A stretch of DNA of 64,000 nucleotides from Bromus sterilis (lineage: Eukaryota; Streptophyta; Magnoliopsida; Poales; Poaceae), in contig OX465598.1 of the NCBI GenBank assembly GCA_950022295.1, positions 168,534,001 to 168,598,000 of the forward strand. Reading direction: 5' to 3'. Below the pieces are notes generated by a model that had not been told where the DNA came from, did not search any database, and saw only the letters and a list, made by a program, of their open reading frames with translations. A program made the position numbers and the translations under genes. Position 1 is the first letter of the stretch, and the number at the start of each line of letters is the position of its first letter. Shown piece after piece: positions 11,193 to 20,084 of this stretch.

Positions 11193-12237
11193 CTCAGTCT
11201 AGCAGCGCTGAACTAAGGAATGGTAGGACTGTAGGAGATAGGGAGAAAGAAAACAGTTAGATTCATATGTATCAAGCCCACACCATCTCGTCAGCAGGTG
11301 GTGATTGAAGATGATATGTCTAAATTAGTTTTTGGTTGTTTTTTTGCGCCCCAAATCTTAACCTCCTTGCTGTCATATTTCCTCTTCGTTTGTAAAGCTT
11401 TTTCTGCTCTGAACTAGTGGTAGTTCCTTAGAAGCTGTTATTTGTTTTTATGCTCCTTTATTTCCGGGGCTAGCTACTTGTAGTGTAAAATATGGTTATC
11501 ATGTTGGATGATAATATTTGATTTGCTTGTCGTGGTTGATTCGATTGGATATTTACGCCTTTTTTGGTTTGTAGGAATTTTGAAGGATTCTAAAGGATAG
11601 AAAATTTGTAGGAAATATGCTTTTGAATCCCTTTTGTTTGTAGGAATGACTATTTATTCTAGAGAAAATTCCTTATTTGACAATGGTTTAAAATTAGGTT
11701 CCCTGAAGAAAAAAAATCCCTGTTTAACATCTGCTCTAATTCCTTTTCCTGACACTAGTGCATTTTGTTCACTAACGGTGTTAAATTTAGACATGAAAAA
11801 ACCTTTTTACCTCTGGTGCATAAGGTGAGCAAAAATCTTGTTCACTGAAGGGAGTACTACTAGCCTGTGCGTGCAAACAGCTGAAGTTAACAGCGCTTTG
11901 GAATTGACTGATCATTTTCGCTTTTAGTACTCCCTCTGTTTCGGCGTGTAGAACTTGCACCGTAACCAAGGTCTAATACTACGGAATTGCTAAACCCATC
12001 TAGATGATTTTTAGTGATCTCACATAGTATCGTACGATAATGGAGGAAAGGCTTGCGCTAGCCCCGGCCACGTTGATACGGCCTGGGTCATTTTTTGATC
12101 GGGCCTGTTTTTCCTTCGCTGCTTGCGTTGAGGCGGTAATAATATGTTGGCTTTTTGTTGTGTGTTCTCGTGGCCTTCTTGCCCACTTGTTTTTTTTGTC
12201 AGTGGATTTATTTGTTATCCTTAAACAAAGTTGATTC
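11193..12237 (+). other. 3' UTR and intergenic spacer with MITE fragments
   Basis: The 3' UTR probably runs to about 11530 (AATAATATT near 11508 may serve as a weak poly(A) signal). From 11560, ATAGGAATTT-like Tourist sequence appears without a matching right end. At 11928-11945, a TACTCCCTCTGTTTCGG Stowaway end appears, also without a partner. Both look like broken MITEs. No gene is seen up to the LINE-A target site at 12238. Confidence 0.5.
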
Positions 12238-12303
12238 ATCTTTTTGTGGTAGACCAGATTGATCTCAAACGGGTGAGTCCCCATCTAGGGTTTTTCTATC
12301 CTC

Positions 12304-12324
12304 CGACGACTCGACGAGTCGTCG
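12304..12324 (+). promoter_or_regulatory. Palindromic hairpin in the LINE-A 5' UTR
   Basis: CGACGACTCG and CGAGTCGTCG flank a single A, giving a 21-base palindrome that as RNA would form a 9-bp stem with a 3-base loop. It lies about 52 bases inside the element, just after CTAGGGTTTTTCTATCC. LINE-B has a hairpin at the same place with an unrelated stem sequence. Confidence 0.7.
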
Positions 12325-12437
12325 AGAGTTTTTAGTCAGTCCTGATCGCGATTGATCTGGATCTCTGATCAGAGTGCTCTCAAGAACTGCGTAATGGATC
12401 TCATCATTGCCCGGGTTTTCTCCAGTGTGGATTTGAG

Positions 12438-13262
12438 ATGGCGGAGACGGGAGGATCAAGTAGGGCGGCGGGGAACCGCGAGCCAGTGGATGAACTCATC
12501 GGGAGGTTGAATCTCCAGGAAGGTGAAGAGGAAAGTTTTGTATGGGAGGAAGACGTGACGGATCCATTACCGGCGACAAAGTGGCTGGCGCTAGCACGCG
12601 TTCATACTTCTAGGATTTTTAGCCCGGCTGCGCTATATGCCGACATGCGATCTGCATGGAATCCGGCGCGTGATGTGGTGTGGAGGAAGATCGATACCAA
12701 TCTTTTTTGGTGCAATTCAATTGCCTAGCTGACTGGAATAAGGCCATGGTGATGGGGCCATGGCTGTTTAGGATCCAAGCTGTGATCATGGAAGAGTATG
12801 ATGGATTTGTGGATCCAAAATCCATGCGGCTGGAGAAACTCTGGGTCTGGGGATCTGGTGTTAGGGCTGCCAGACAACTTTCTCCATGAGAAGATTATCA
12901 AGGGGATGTGTCGCCCGCTGGGTGAAATCTCAGATGTTCATATCAAGCTTCCAGCCGGTTATACCGGAGAGTTTGTTAGGGTTCGAGCCAAGATAGATGT
13001 CGACAAGAAACTTGTCAGGTTTGTGTCAATCACTAAAGATCTGAAGAAGAACTCGTACCAGATTCAATATGAGAAGCTTCCAACCTTTTGCAAGAATTGT
13101 GGTTTGATCGGACACTGGCACCAATAGTGCGGTCTGGGTGAACATGATGAGACCAAATTTGAATGGGGAGACTTTATTCTAGCAGAGAATGTGGGGGCTC
13201 GCCGTGGAAGAGGTAGGGAAAAAAATCATATGGATGAGGCTTGGGAGGAAGATGAGACTCTC
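12438..13262 (+). pseudogene. LINE-A ORF1, N-terminal part (DUF4283 and zinc knuckle)
   Basis: This is the gag-like ORF1 of an L1-type plant LINE, which coats the element RNA. Translation starts MAETGGSSRAAGNREPVDEL. It runs through a DUF4283-like RNA-binding region with one frameshift near 12720 and another near 12860, then reaches the CCHC-type knuckle CKNCGLIGHWHQ at about 13090-13125. A TAG immediately follows that, where a Cys-containing continuation is expected. The frame then runs on to 13262, where the gypsy derivative inserted. The C-terminal part resumes at 19623. Three separate lesions make it non-functional. Confidence 0.82.
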
Positions 13263-13711
13263 TAATATGGGCACGACGGAGGACGAGAAGCTGGAACAGT
13301 CCAAGGTACCGGATGCCCATTGGATGTCGGACGTCCGACCTCGTAGACGTGGGCATGAGCAGCTTTAGCATCAGCAAGGCAGGAGACCTTCGCGTCGCGC
13401 GACGGAAGTCCGACAATCATCGGACGTTCGACGCAGCGGACATCTGACGCCTGTCGGAAATAGGGTGCATCGAGGACAGAAGGTTTCGGCGTCACTTTAC
13501 CGGAAATCCGACGCCGACCGGACATCCCACACTGCGTGCACACATATTTTAGGGTTGCGGCCCATGTATCCCTAGTTTTATCCCCTAGCTTATAAATAGA
13601 ACACCCCCTATGAGTTTTAGGGTTAGCTTAGGTCAGAATTAAAGATTGAGAACTTATGAGTTGTATCTCTTGCTGAAGCTTCCCTCCGGGGTTGCGATGC
13701 CGTTTATCCAA
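13263..13711 (+). repeat. Truncated 5' LTR of the gypsy derivative
   Basis: It matches the 3' LTR from its ATATGGGCACGACGG start, through the TATA box (TATAAATA at 13591-13598), to GCCGTTTATCCAATA. There the two LTRs part: the 3' LTR continues another about 220 bases while this copy jumps to internal sequence. The LTR's 3' end and most of the gag region are therefore deleted here. GGACGTCC-like palindromes lie ahead of the TATA box. Confidence 0.7.
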
Positions 13712-14048
13712 TAGAACACCCCCAATAAAGATCTCAGCGTTGGAACTTATTTCAGGCGCAGTGTATGATCAAAGGAAAAACATGCACGGGACTGCGTGCA
13801 CACATATTTTAGGGTTGCGGCCCATGTATCCCTAGTTTTATCCCCTAGCTTATAAATAGAACACCCCCTATGAGTTTTAGGGTTAGCTTAGGTCAGAATT
13901 AAAGATTGAGAACTTATGAGTTGTATCTCTTGGTGAAGCTTCCCTCCGGGGTTGCGATGCCGTTTATCCAATAGAACACCCCCAATAAAGATCTCAGCGT
14001 TGGAACTTATTTCAGGCGCAGTGTATGATCAAAGGAAAAACATGCACG
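13531..14048 (+). repeat. 260-bp tandem duplication across the LTR-protease junction
   Basis: Bases 13531-13788 are repeated at 13791-14048 with period 260. I see one difference, CTTGCTGAAG against CTTGGTGAAG near 13673 and 13933. Each unit starts ACTGCGTGCACACATATTTT and includes the LTR TATA box, the leader, the deletion junction and the start of the protease frame. Near identity implies a very recent event, or an assembly error. Confidence 0.92.
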
Positions 14049-15038
14049 TTGATGATTGATGGTGGTAGCTGTACCAATGGCATTAGCAAGGTGATGGTGG
14101 CAGCATTGGGGTTGTCCACATGGCGTATTTCTGAACCGAAGCATCTCGAGTGGTTGAATAGTTGCGGTATGATGAAGGTTACTCATAAGGTGCGTGTGCC
14201 ATTTATAGTTGGTGACTATGTTGATGAGGTTGAGTGCGATGTGTTGCCATTGGAGGTGTGTGGACTGTTACTTGGGCGTCCATGGCAGTATAATCGCAAT
14301 GCTATACACGCGGGCCGAGCAAATACATATTCTTTTATGCATGATGGCAAACAACGGACTTTGAAACCTATGGGAGATGATCATATCAAGTCCGATGTGG
14401 TGCTGGTGGTTCGCAAGGAGAAGTTGCACAAGGCTAAACCACAACCAAGTTTAGCTAAGTTGCAGCCTGATGAGCATGATGCTAGGAGCGTCAGTACTGA
14501 AACTAATTCAGCCATGCCTGTAAATGACAAGCCAGTTATACTTGTTCGTGACAAGCCGGTTGAAGTCAAGCCTCTTATTGCTGAAAGGAAGGACACTGCA
14601 GCATGTGATACACTTTCAGGTTGTGTTGCCAAAGGTGTTCAGACCGATGATAGTGGTGATGTTCGTTACTCGGTGCATATGGCGATGAGGTTCGACGACC
14701 GCAGTTTTGTTAGAACACCTCTGCGACGTTTTGTTGGAGTAGCCGTGCGTGTGCACAAAGGGAAGGATGGACGAGTTCGTCAGTTGTGTGGCCCGGGCAT
14801 TACCACTTTTCAGGTTCGTACAAAGCAGATTTATGTTCAGCAACAAAGGGCTCCATCAAGAGTTGAGAAGAAGAAGGTGGTGGCGCCAAAGTCCAAATTC
14901 ATGTGGAGAAGAAAGGAGGCGCTCAGTGCTATATCAAGTCAAGTGGCGAAGACGTGTGATGCTGTTGATATCACGCCACCCTTTCAAGCAGAACCTCACG
15001 TGTTGAGGACAACACTTTTTGAAGGGGGGGGAGGATGA
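14025..15038 (+). CDS. Gypsy gag-pol remnant with retropepsin-like protease
   Basis: A 337-residue open frame. Residues 1-20 contain the aspartyl protease active site LMIDGGSCTN, and about 30-110 carry the usual gypsy protease continuation (LEWLNSCG, VDEVECDVLP, LLLGRPWQYNR). The frame is also open upstream of this ATG (codons for RWNLFQAQC precede it from about 13998), so the ATG is simply the first in the remaining frame. The protease is followed directly by about 200 residues of Lys/Val-rich linker and a C-terminal tail ending EGGGG over the polypurine tract. Reverse transcriptase, RNase H and integrase are missing. An intact frame of this length in a deleted element is notable. Whether the protease is active is unknown. 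Confidence 0.75.
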   Translation: MIKGKTCTLMIDGGSCTNGISKVMVAALGLSTWRISEPKHLEWLNSCGMMKVTHKVRVPFIVGDYVDEVECDVLPLEVCGLLLGRPWQYNRNAIHAGRANTYSFMHDGKQRTLKPMGDDHIKSDVVLVVRKEKLHKAKPQPSLAKLQPDEHDARSVSTETNSAMPVNDKPVILVRDKPVEVKPLIAERKDTAACDTLSGCVAKGVQTDDSGDVRYSVHMAMRFDDRSFVRTPLRRFVGVAVRVHKGKDGRVRQLCGPGITTFQVRTKQIYVQQQRAPSRVEKKKVVAPKSKFMWRRKEALSAISSQVAKTCDAVDITPPFQAEPHVLRTTLFEGGGG

Positions 15039-15183
15039 TATGGGCACGACGGAGGACGAGAAGCTGGAACAATCCTAGGTACCGGACGTCCGTTGGATGT
15101 CGGACGTGATGATATGGGCACGACGGAGGACGAGAAGCTGGAAAAGTCCCTGGTACCGGACGTCCGTTGGATGTCGGACGTCC
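15021..15183 (+). repeat. Polypurine tract and doubled 3' LTR start
   Basis: GAAGGGGGGGGAGGA (15021-15035) is the plus-strand priming tract. The LTR then begins TGATATGGGCACGACGG at 15036, and the same 74-bp stretch begins again at 15110 with a few differences. The LTR start is thus tandemly duplicated. Each unit holds CGGACGTCCG palindromes. Confidence 0.75.
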
Positions 15184-15187
15184 GACC

Positions 15188-18100
15188 TGTCACAACCCTC
15201 TTTTAGGTATGTGCTAGGGTTAGGTTGCTCCTTTGCATCATGCAATTTTTTTCAAAAGAAACTGGAATTGGGGAAAACAGAAAGCCCTAAAGAATTTAAT
15301 TCAAATGGCCAGATAAAAAGTTGCTCCAAAAATCACTGTGATATTTTTGAAAAGTCCTAGAAATAAGTGAGATCACATATAAAGTGGAGTGGGTCCCACT
15401 CAAGGCTCATCGATTGTTCAAAAATATTATAAGTGCCATGGAATTAAATTAAAACCCCTATTTGATTTGAAATTCAAATATTTGAATTTCAAAAATGCCC
15501 AAAACTTGTGAGTGGCTAGCTATATGTCTAGTAAGGCCGAATACAATATTTGGGCATTTAAAAAATGCTTTGCTATTTTATCCAGAGCAAAACAATTTAC
15601 AAAGAAAGAAAACAGAACAAAACAGAGAGGAAAAAAAGAAAAAGGAACCCCAACCCACCTACCCAGGCCTCGGGCCTAACTAATCCCCCACGGCCCAAGC
15701 CCACCCCGCAACTTGTCGTCTTCCCCGCCGCGTCGACAAGTTGCTCGGTGGCGAGCATGCCGACGCCGGCGAGGGCCACGTCCCCCCTAGGCCTCCCCCT
15801 GGCTCCTTCTTGCGCCACGGAGACACCCAGGACTTTCCCCGTGCTCATCCCACTCTCCCTGGACGCCCTCCCCCTCTCTCTCACGAAAAATCGACGCCGC
15901 CCATAGCTTCTCGTCGCCGACCACCGTGAGACCGCGTGGCCACCGAGCTCTTCTCACCGCGCCAGCTTGTCCAGGAGGAGCGCCACACTCGCCTTCGTCT
16001 TCCCAAGCAATCAATGGCGCCCAATGAGCAAAGGAGACGTCGCCAGCTTCATCTGCTCGCCGCCGTCCGCCATGGATCCCGGCGAGAAATTCTTCTCCTG
16101 TGCAGCTCCTTCGGCCTTCCCGTCCTCTCCATCGCATCCAGGGTGTGCTCCCCGAGTTTTCCCCTCAAACCCCGGCCTTTTCCGCGCCCCCAGTCATCGT
16201 TTTCGTCGCGGCCGTGGGCACACCGCCGCGCGGCTTGACGCCGACGTGCTCTCCGGCCTCGCCTTTGACCCCTGCGTGCACTAGGTGGAGCGCGACATCG
16301 AGGGCTACCGTTTGCTGCCCTCGCCGTGCCCTCCCGTGGACGGAATCGCCACCCCGGCGAGCCTCCGTCGCGGCATGTGGCCACCGGCGGCTAAACGCCG
16401 GCCAGCCGGTGTGATTAGGGCCTAATTCCCCCTAATCACCCACTGACATGTGGGGCCCAACCCCTTAACTAAATCGTTTAAATTAAACTAACCCCATGTT
16501 TAACACAGAGACACTGACATCAGGGACCCACTGGTCAGAGGCCCCCCACGTCAGCATGAGGTCATGCTGACGCAATAAAGCCTCTATCCAGATTAAATTT
16601 AATTCAGAAAATTACAGAAAAATGTTTAAACTTTGTAAATTCATAATTAATTAACTATAACTCCAAATTGGACAAATAATATATGAAAAATTATCAGAAA
16701 AATGTAAGGATTAATAATATGCAATTTGTTTTCATGTTTGACCATTTTAAAATGGGAAAATATGCATATGGCTTAATTTTAATTTGAATTTGGAGTTTGA
16801 ATCTGCAAATCCTTTGCAATACACTTATATTAACTTGAATTGTCCACAAACCAGTACCATATACATCTTGGACAACCTTATCATGTGCTTGTGCATTTTA
16901 TTTCAATGTTGTCCCCCTTTGTTGATGATTGCTTCCGGTAACAGTGTTTCCGAGACGGAGGTCACCCCCGAAGCAGAAGACCGATAAACCAGTGTATCGT
17001 CAGCAAGGCAAGCAAACCCCATTGATCATGTCTATAAAAACCTATTTCCCTCTCAGCATCGCTTATGCATGTTTAGGAGTTCACCATGATACGTTCTATC
17101 GCTAGTTGAACCCATTCCTTTGCATGACCTATCATTTCTGCCTCAATATTAAGCTAACCTCAACCTAGCAGATCTAGGAATTGCTTGTGATCATCATGTG
17201 GACATTCATCCATGTTATGCTTATGCTATGCTTAGAGTTGTGGAAGCATTGGTCCATCTTGGGTGATGAATTGATGTTGGTAGCAATCATGTTCATGTTA
17301 TTTGTGATGAAATGGGTGTGGTGAATTTGACCTAAACAAGGTGAACGATGAGAGGCCGTGTAGGAGTACACAGTGGGTTGTCTCGTTGAACACTGCCCTA
17401 GGCCTCGAGTTCTTGTGTTGTGATCCAAGACAAAGATTACTACCACATGTAGGGTTTTATGGGAACCCCGTTTGGCCTATTAACTCACCCCCGATCAAGT
17501 CCAGGAGTCACACTAGTTCGGGCTTTCCATTTGGCATATGCATAGAAAAAGAATGAATGAAAGGTTGCATCATTTAGATATGTGGGTGGACCTATGAGAC
17601 AGTAATACCATCTTCCAGGGTGGCGTCTTGGTTCCCTGCATTGTCTGGGTCCGTATCGTGAATCGGCCGGACTCTCGAGTGGGGTCTAACTCAGATAGTC
17701 GACTCCTGGATTAGAGAAGGTTATGTGAGGTAAGTGCCTTGGTGATTATCCTCGTCCGACATCCGCTTGAAGGATGAAGATTCCTAGGCGGTAAGTGATG
17801 ACACACATGTGAAGAAGTACACCCCTGCAGGATTAACAAAACTATTCGAATAGCCGCGTCCGCGGTAATGGACTACTTGGAGACCTATGCTTGATTATTA
17901 GACAACTTCAATGGCTACTCTAAAATTGGCCAAAATAAGTGTGATTGCTATGGCGTGCTTCCTCGTGGGGAAGCAGAGGAAGTATCCATAGTGGTGTATT
18001 GGTTGGAGACTTGGTAGTGGACTCGTGTACGCTTCTTACCTCAAGTCTGCTACTCGTAGTACAGGACTAGCCAAGTCAAAGCTGTCACTTCTGCATTGAA

Positions 18101-18980
18101 ACCCCACCTCCCTTTACCTTGAAACTTGAGCATGAGTAGTATAGTTCTGATGTAAGTCTTGCTGAGTACGACTTTGTACTCACGTTTGTTTATTTTATGT
18201 TTTAGATGAGAACCCAGACCCCGATGGAGACACCTTCCTGAAGCTCGACGTTGACTAAGATAGTATAGTTCCAGACATCAGTCTGGTCCCTCGTGGAAGG
18301 GCTATGTATGTTTACAAGGCTTCTCTAAGCCATTTGTTAAACTTTTCTGTACTCATACCTAATTTGCTTCCGTTGTTCGATGTAATGTTGGATCACATTC
18401 ATGTGATCTCTTTGTGTACTCTATGTAAGTCAATAAAGATATACTTGGTAGAGTAATGTGATGATACCTGCTGTTCACACTAGACATGTATTCTGCGTGT
18501 ATGATTTTAACGTGCATGTCTTAGTGTGGGTTCTCGATAGCTTAGTTGTGTTCTTGCCGGCGGTCTTTTATACACCAAGTGGCCCTTAGATGTGCACAGC
18601 TTGGGGCATCGCGATGCGATTTCTCGTGACTCTGTCACGTGGCACACTTTGTTGTATGATTGAGCCCGCCCGAGACCCCGACTAAGTGATCGGGCTGGAG
18701 TATGTTTATGTAAGTGTTATGACTCAATCGATAATATGGTTGAGGCGACTTGTCTATGAGTATGGGATCTCACCACCCATAAGCATTTAGACTTGTGAGC
18801 GGACAATGAGGACCCATATTAGATGATCATCCGGGCCTAGATGGGATGCCCCTCACGTTCGAGCTTTCCGAGAGTGTCTTGTACTTGGCCTTGTCTGCTT
18901 AGACAAGTGGGTATGGCTCTCGGCTCTCCATATGATTGAGTTGTGACTGGAATTACATACACATATTCCGGGTCCCGACA
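15188..18980 (+). mobile_element. Solo LTR (3.8 kb) of the gypsy/chromovirus family, copy A
   Basis: It begins TGTCACAACC, ends CCGGGTCCCGACA, and is flanked by CGACC at 15183-15187 and 18981-18985. It contains no primer-binding site or polyprotein, so it is a solo LTR left by recombination between two LTRs. It inserted into the 3' LTR of the gypsy derivative. Its sequence matches the LTRs of the full element at 40996-52444 in reverse orientation. A GC-rich block at about 15650-16430 is open in many frames, and AATAAA lies at 18432-18437. Confidence 0.92.
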
Positions 18981-18985
18981 CGACC

Positions 18986-19617
18986 TCGTAGACGTGGGCA
19001 CGAGCAGCTTCAGCATCAGCAAGGCAGGAGACCTCCGCGTCGCGCGACGGAAGTCCAACGATCATCGGACGTTCGACGCAGCGGACATGCGACGCCTGTC
19101 GGAAATAGGGTGCATCGAGGACAGAAGGTTTCAGCGTCACTTTACCGGAAATCCGACGCCGACCGGACGTCCAACGACCCCGACGGACGTCCGATGCCGA
19201 CCGGACATCCGACACTGCCTACACGCAGATTTTAGGGCTGCGGCCCATGTATCCCTAGTTTTATCCCCTAGCTTATAAATAGAACACCCCTACGAGTTTT
19301 AGGGTTAGCTTAGGTCAGAATTAAAGATTGAGAACTTATGAGTTGTATCTCTTGGTGAAGCTTCCCTCCGGGGTTGGCGATGCCGTTTATCCAATAAAGC
19401 TTGCCGCAGAGGTTCTTGTGTTCATCAAGGATTATCGTGCTTTGGTTTGAGGCGTGGTGATATCCATCATGTTGCTTGCGGGATTCATTCCTCTTCTTCA
19501 GGTTGCGTTCATCGCGTGATTGGAAGGATTTCTATCCAGGTTGCTCGCTGTGAAAGATCGGGACAAAATCAAGAGGATTCCCCGGTGATTCGTATCATCA
19601 GGTGTCCCTCCTTATCA
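18986..19617 (+). repeat. Right part of the gypsy-derivative 3' LTR
   Basis: This is the continuation of the LTR interrupted at 15187. A cluster of GGACGTCC-type palindromes and CCGACGCCGACCGGAC subrepeats (19040-19215) precedes the TATA box TATAAATA at 19274-19281. The segment ends TTATCA before the CTCTC target duplication. Confidence 0.78.
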
Positions 19618-19622
19618 CTCTC

Positions 19623-20084
19623 AGGGGCCGAGGAAGGGCTTTAGGCCGAGGTTTTGGAAGAGGAAGAGGAGGGAAAAAAAATCAGGCAGCTCCACCTTGG
19701 CGATCTAATGCATTATTTCATGCACATCCATCGTTAAGGGAAGTTAATCTGGATTCTAAAATTGATGAAGCAACCCTAACTGATATATAGGTGATGATCC
19801 GTAAAAGCGCGAGAGATTGGTAGAAGATTCAGTTGCCAATGCCGAGGGAGAAGAAAAAGGATTCTGGTACTACCGATCCTTTGGTGCTCGTTCCTGTTGA
19901 TAAAAATGGAACAATTGCAATGATGATAGGCAAGTTTGACTCCGATAAGAAAGAGGGTGATCCTTCCCTAACCCCTCATAAGAGTGAGAACAAGAAGAAA
20001 CATAATCAGTCCGAGGATGTTGATGGTGACGAATTTTTTGATATATCGGCGGCGACCTCCGAGGTCGACCGCCAGGAGCAATGA
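19623..20084 (+). pseudogene. LINE-A ORF1, C-terminal part
   Basis: This resumes ORF1 after the gypsy insertion: an Arg/Gly-rich stretch (RGRGGKKNQ near 19650), then a frame opening MPMPREKKKDSG at 19833 and ending EVDRQEQ with TGA at 20082-20084. The tail is basic and acidic in alternation and has no domain I recognise. The stop overlaps the ORF2 start codon in the sequence ATGA, a layout compatible with termination-reinitiation. An in-frame TAG near 19788 breaks it upstream. Confidence 0.75.

Larger units (their letters stand above)
13263..19617 (+). mobile_element. Non-autonomous Ty3/gypsy derivative inside LINE-A ORF1
   Basis: The element is bounded by 5-bp target duplications CTCTC (13258-13262 and 19618-19622), and LINE-A ORF1 reads on across it. 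Order: 5' LTR (13263 to about 13711), short internal region, protease-only gag-pol frame, polypurine tract at 15021-15035, 3' LTR (15036 or 15110 to 19617). The 3' LTR is split by a 3.8-kb solo LTR. No reverse transcriptase or integrase is present, so it relied on proteins from a full-length relative. The 5' LTR begins TA instead of TG, a terminal mutation; the right end keeps CA. Confidence 0.85.

Noticed and set aside
11928..11990. A second complete Stowaway element in the 3' flank
   Set aside because: Only one CTCCCTCTG-type end is present; no matching inverted end or TA pair was found nearby.
13790..13800. Frameshift or extra exon of the protease gene before 14025
   Set aside because: The upstream copy of the protease start is just part of the 260-bp tandem duplication and runs into LTR sequence.
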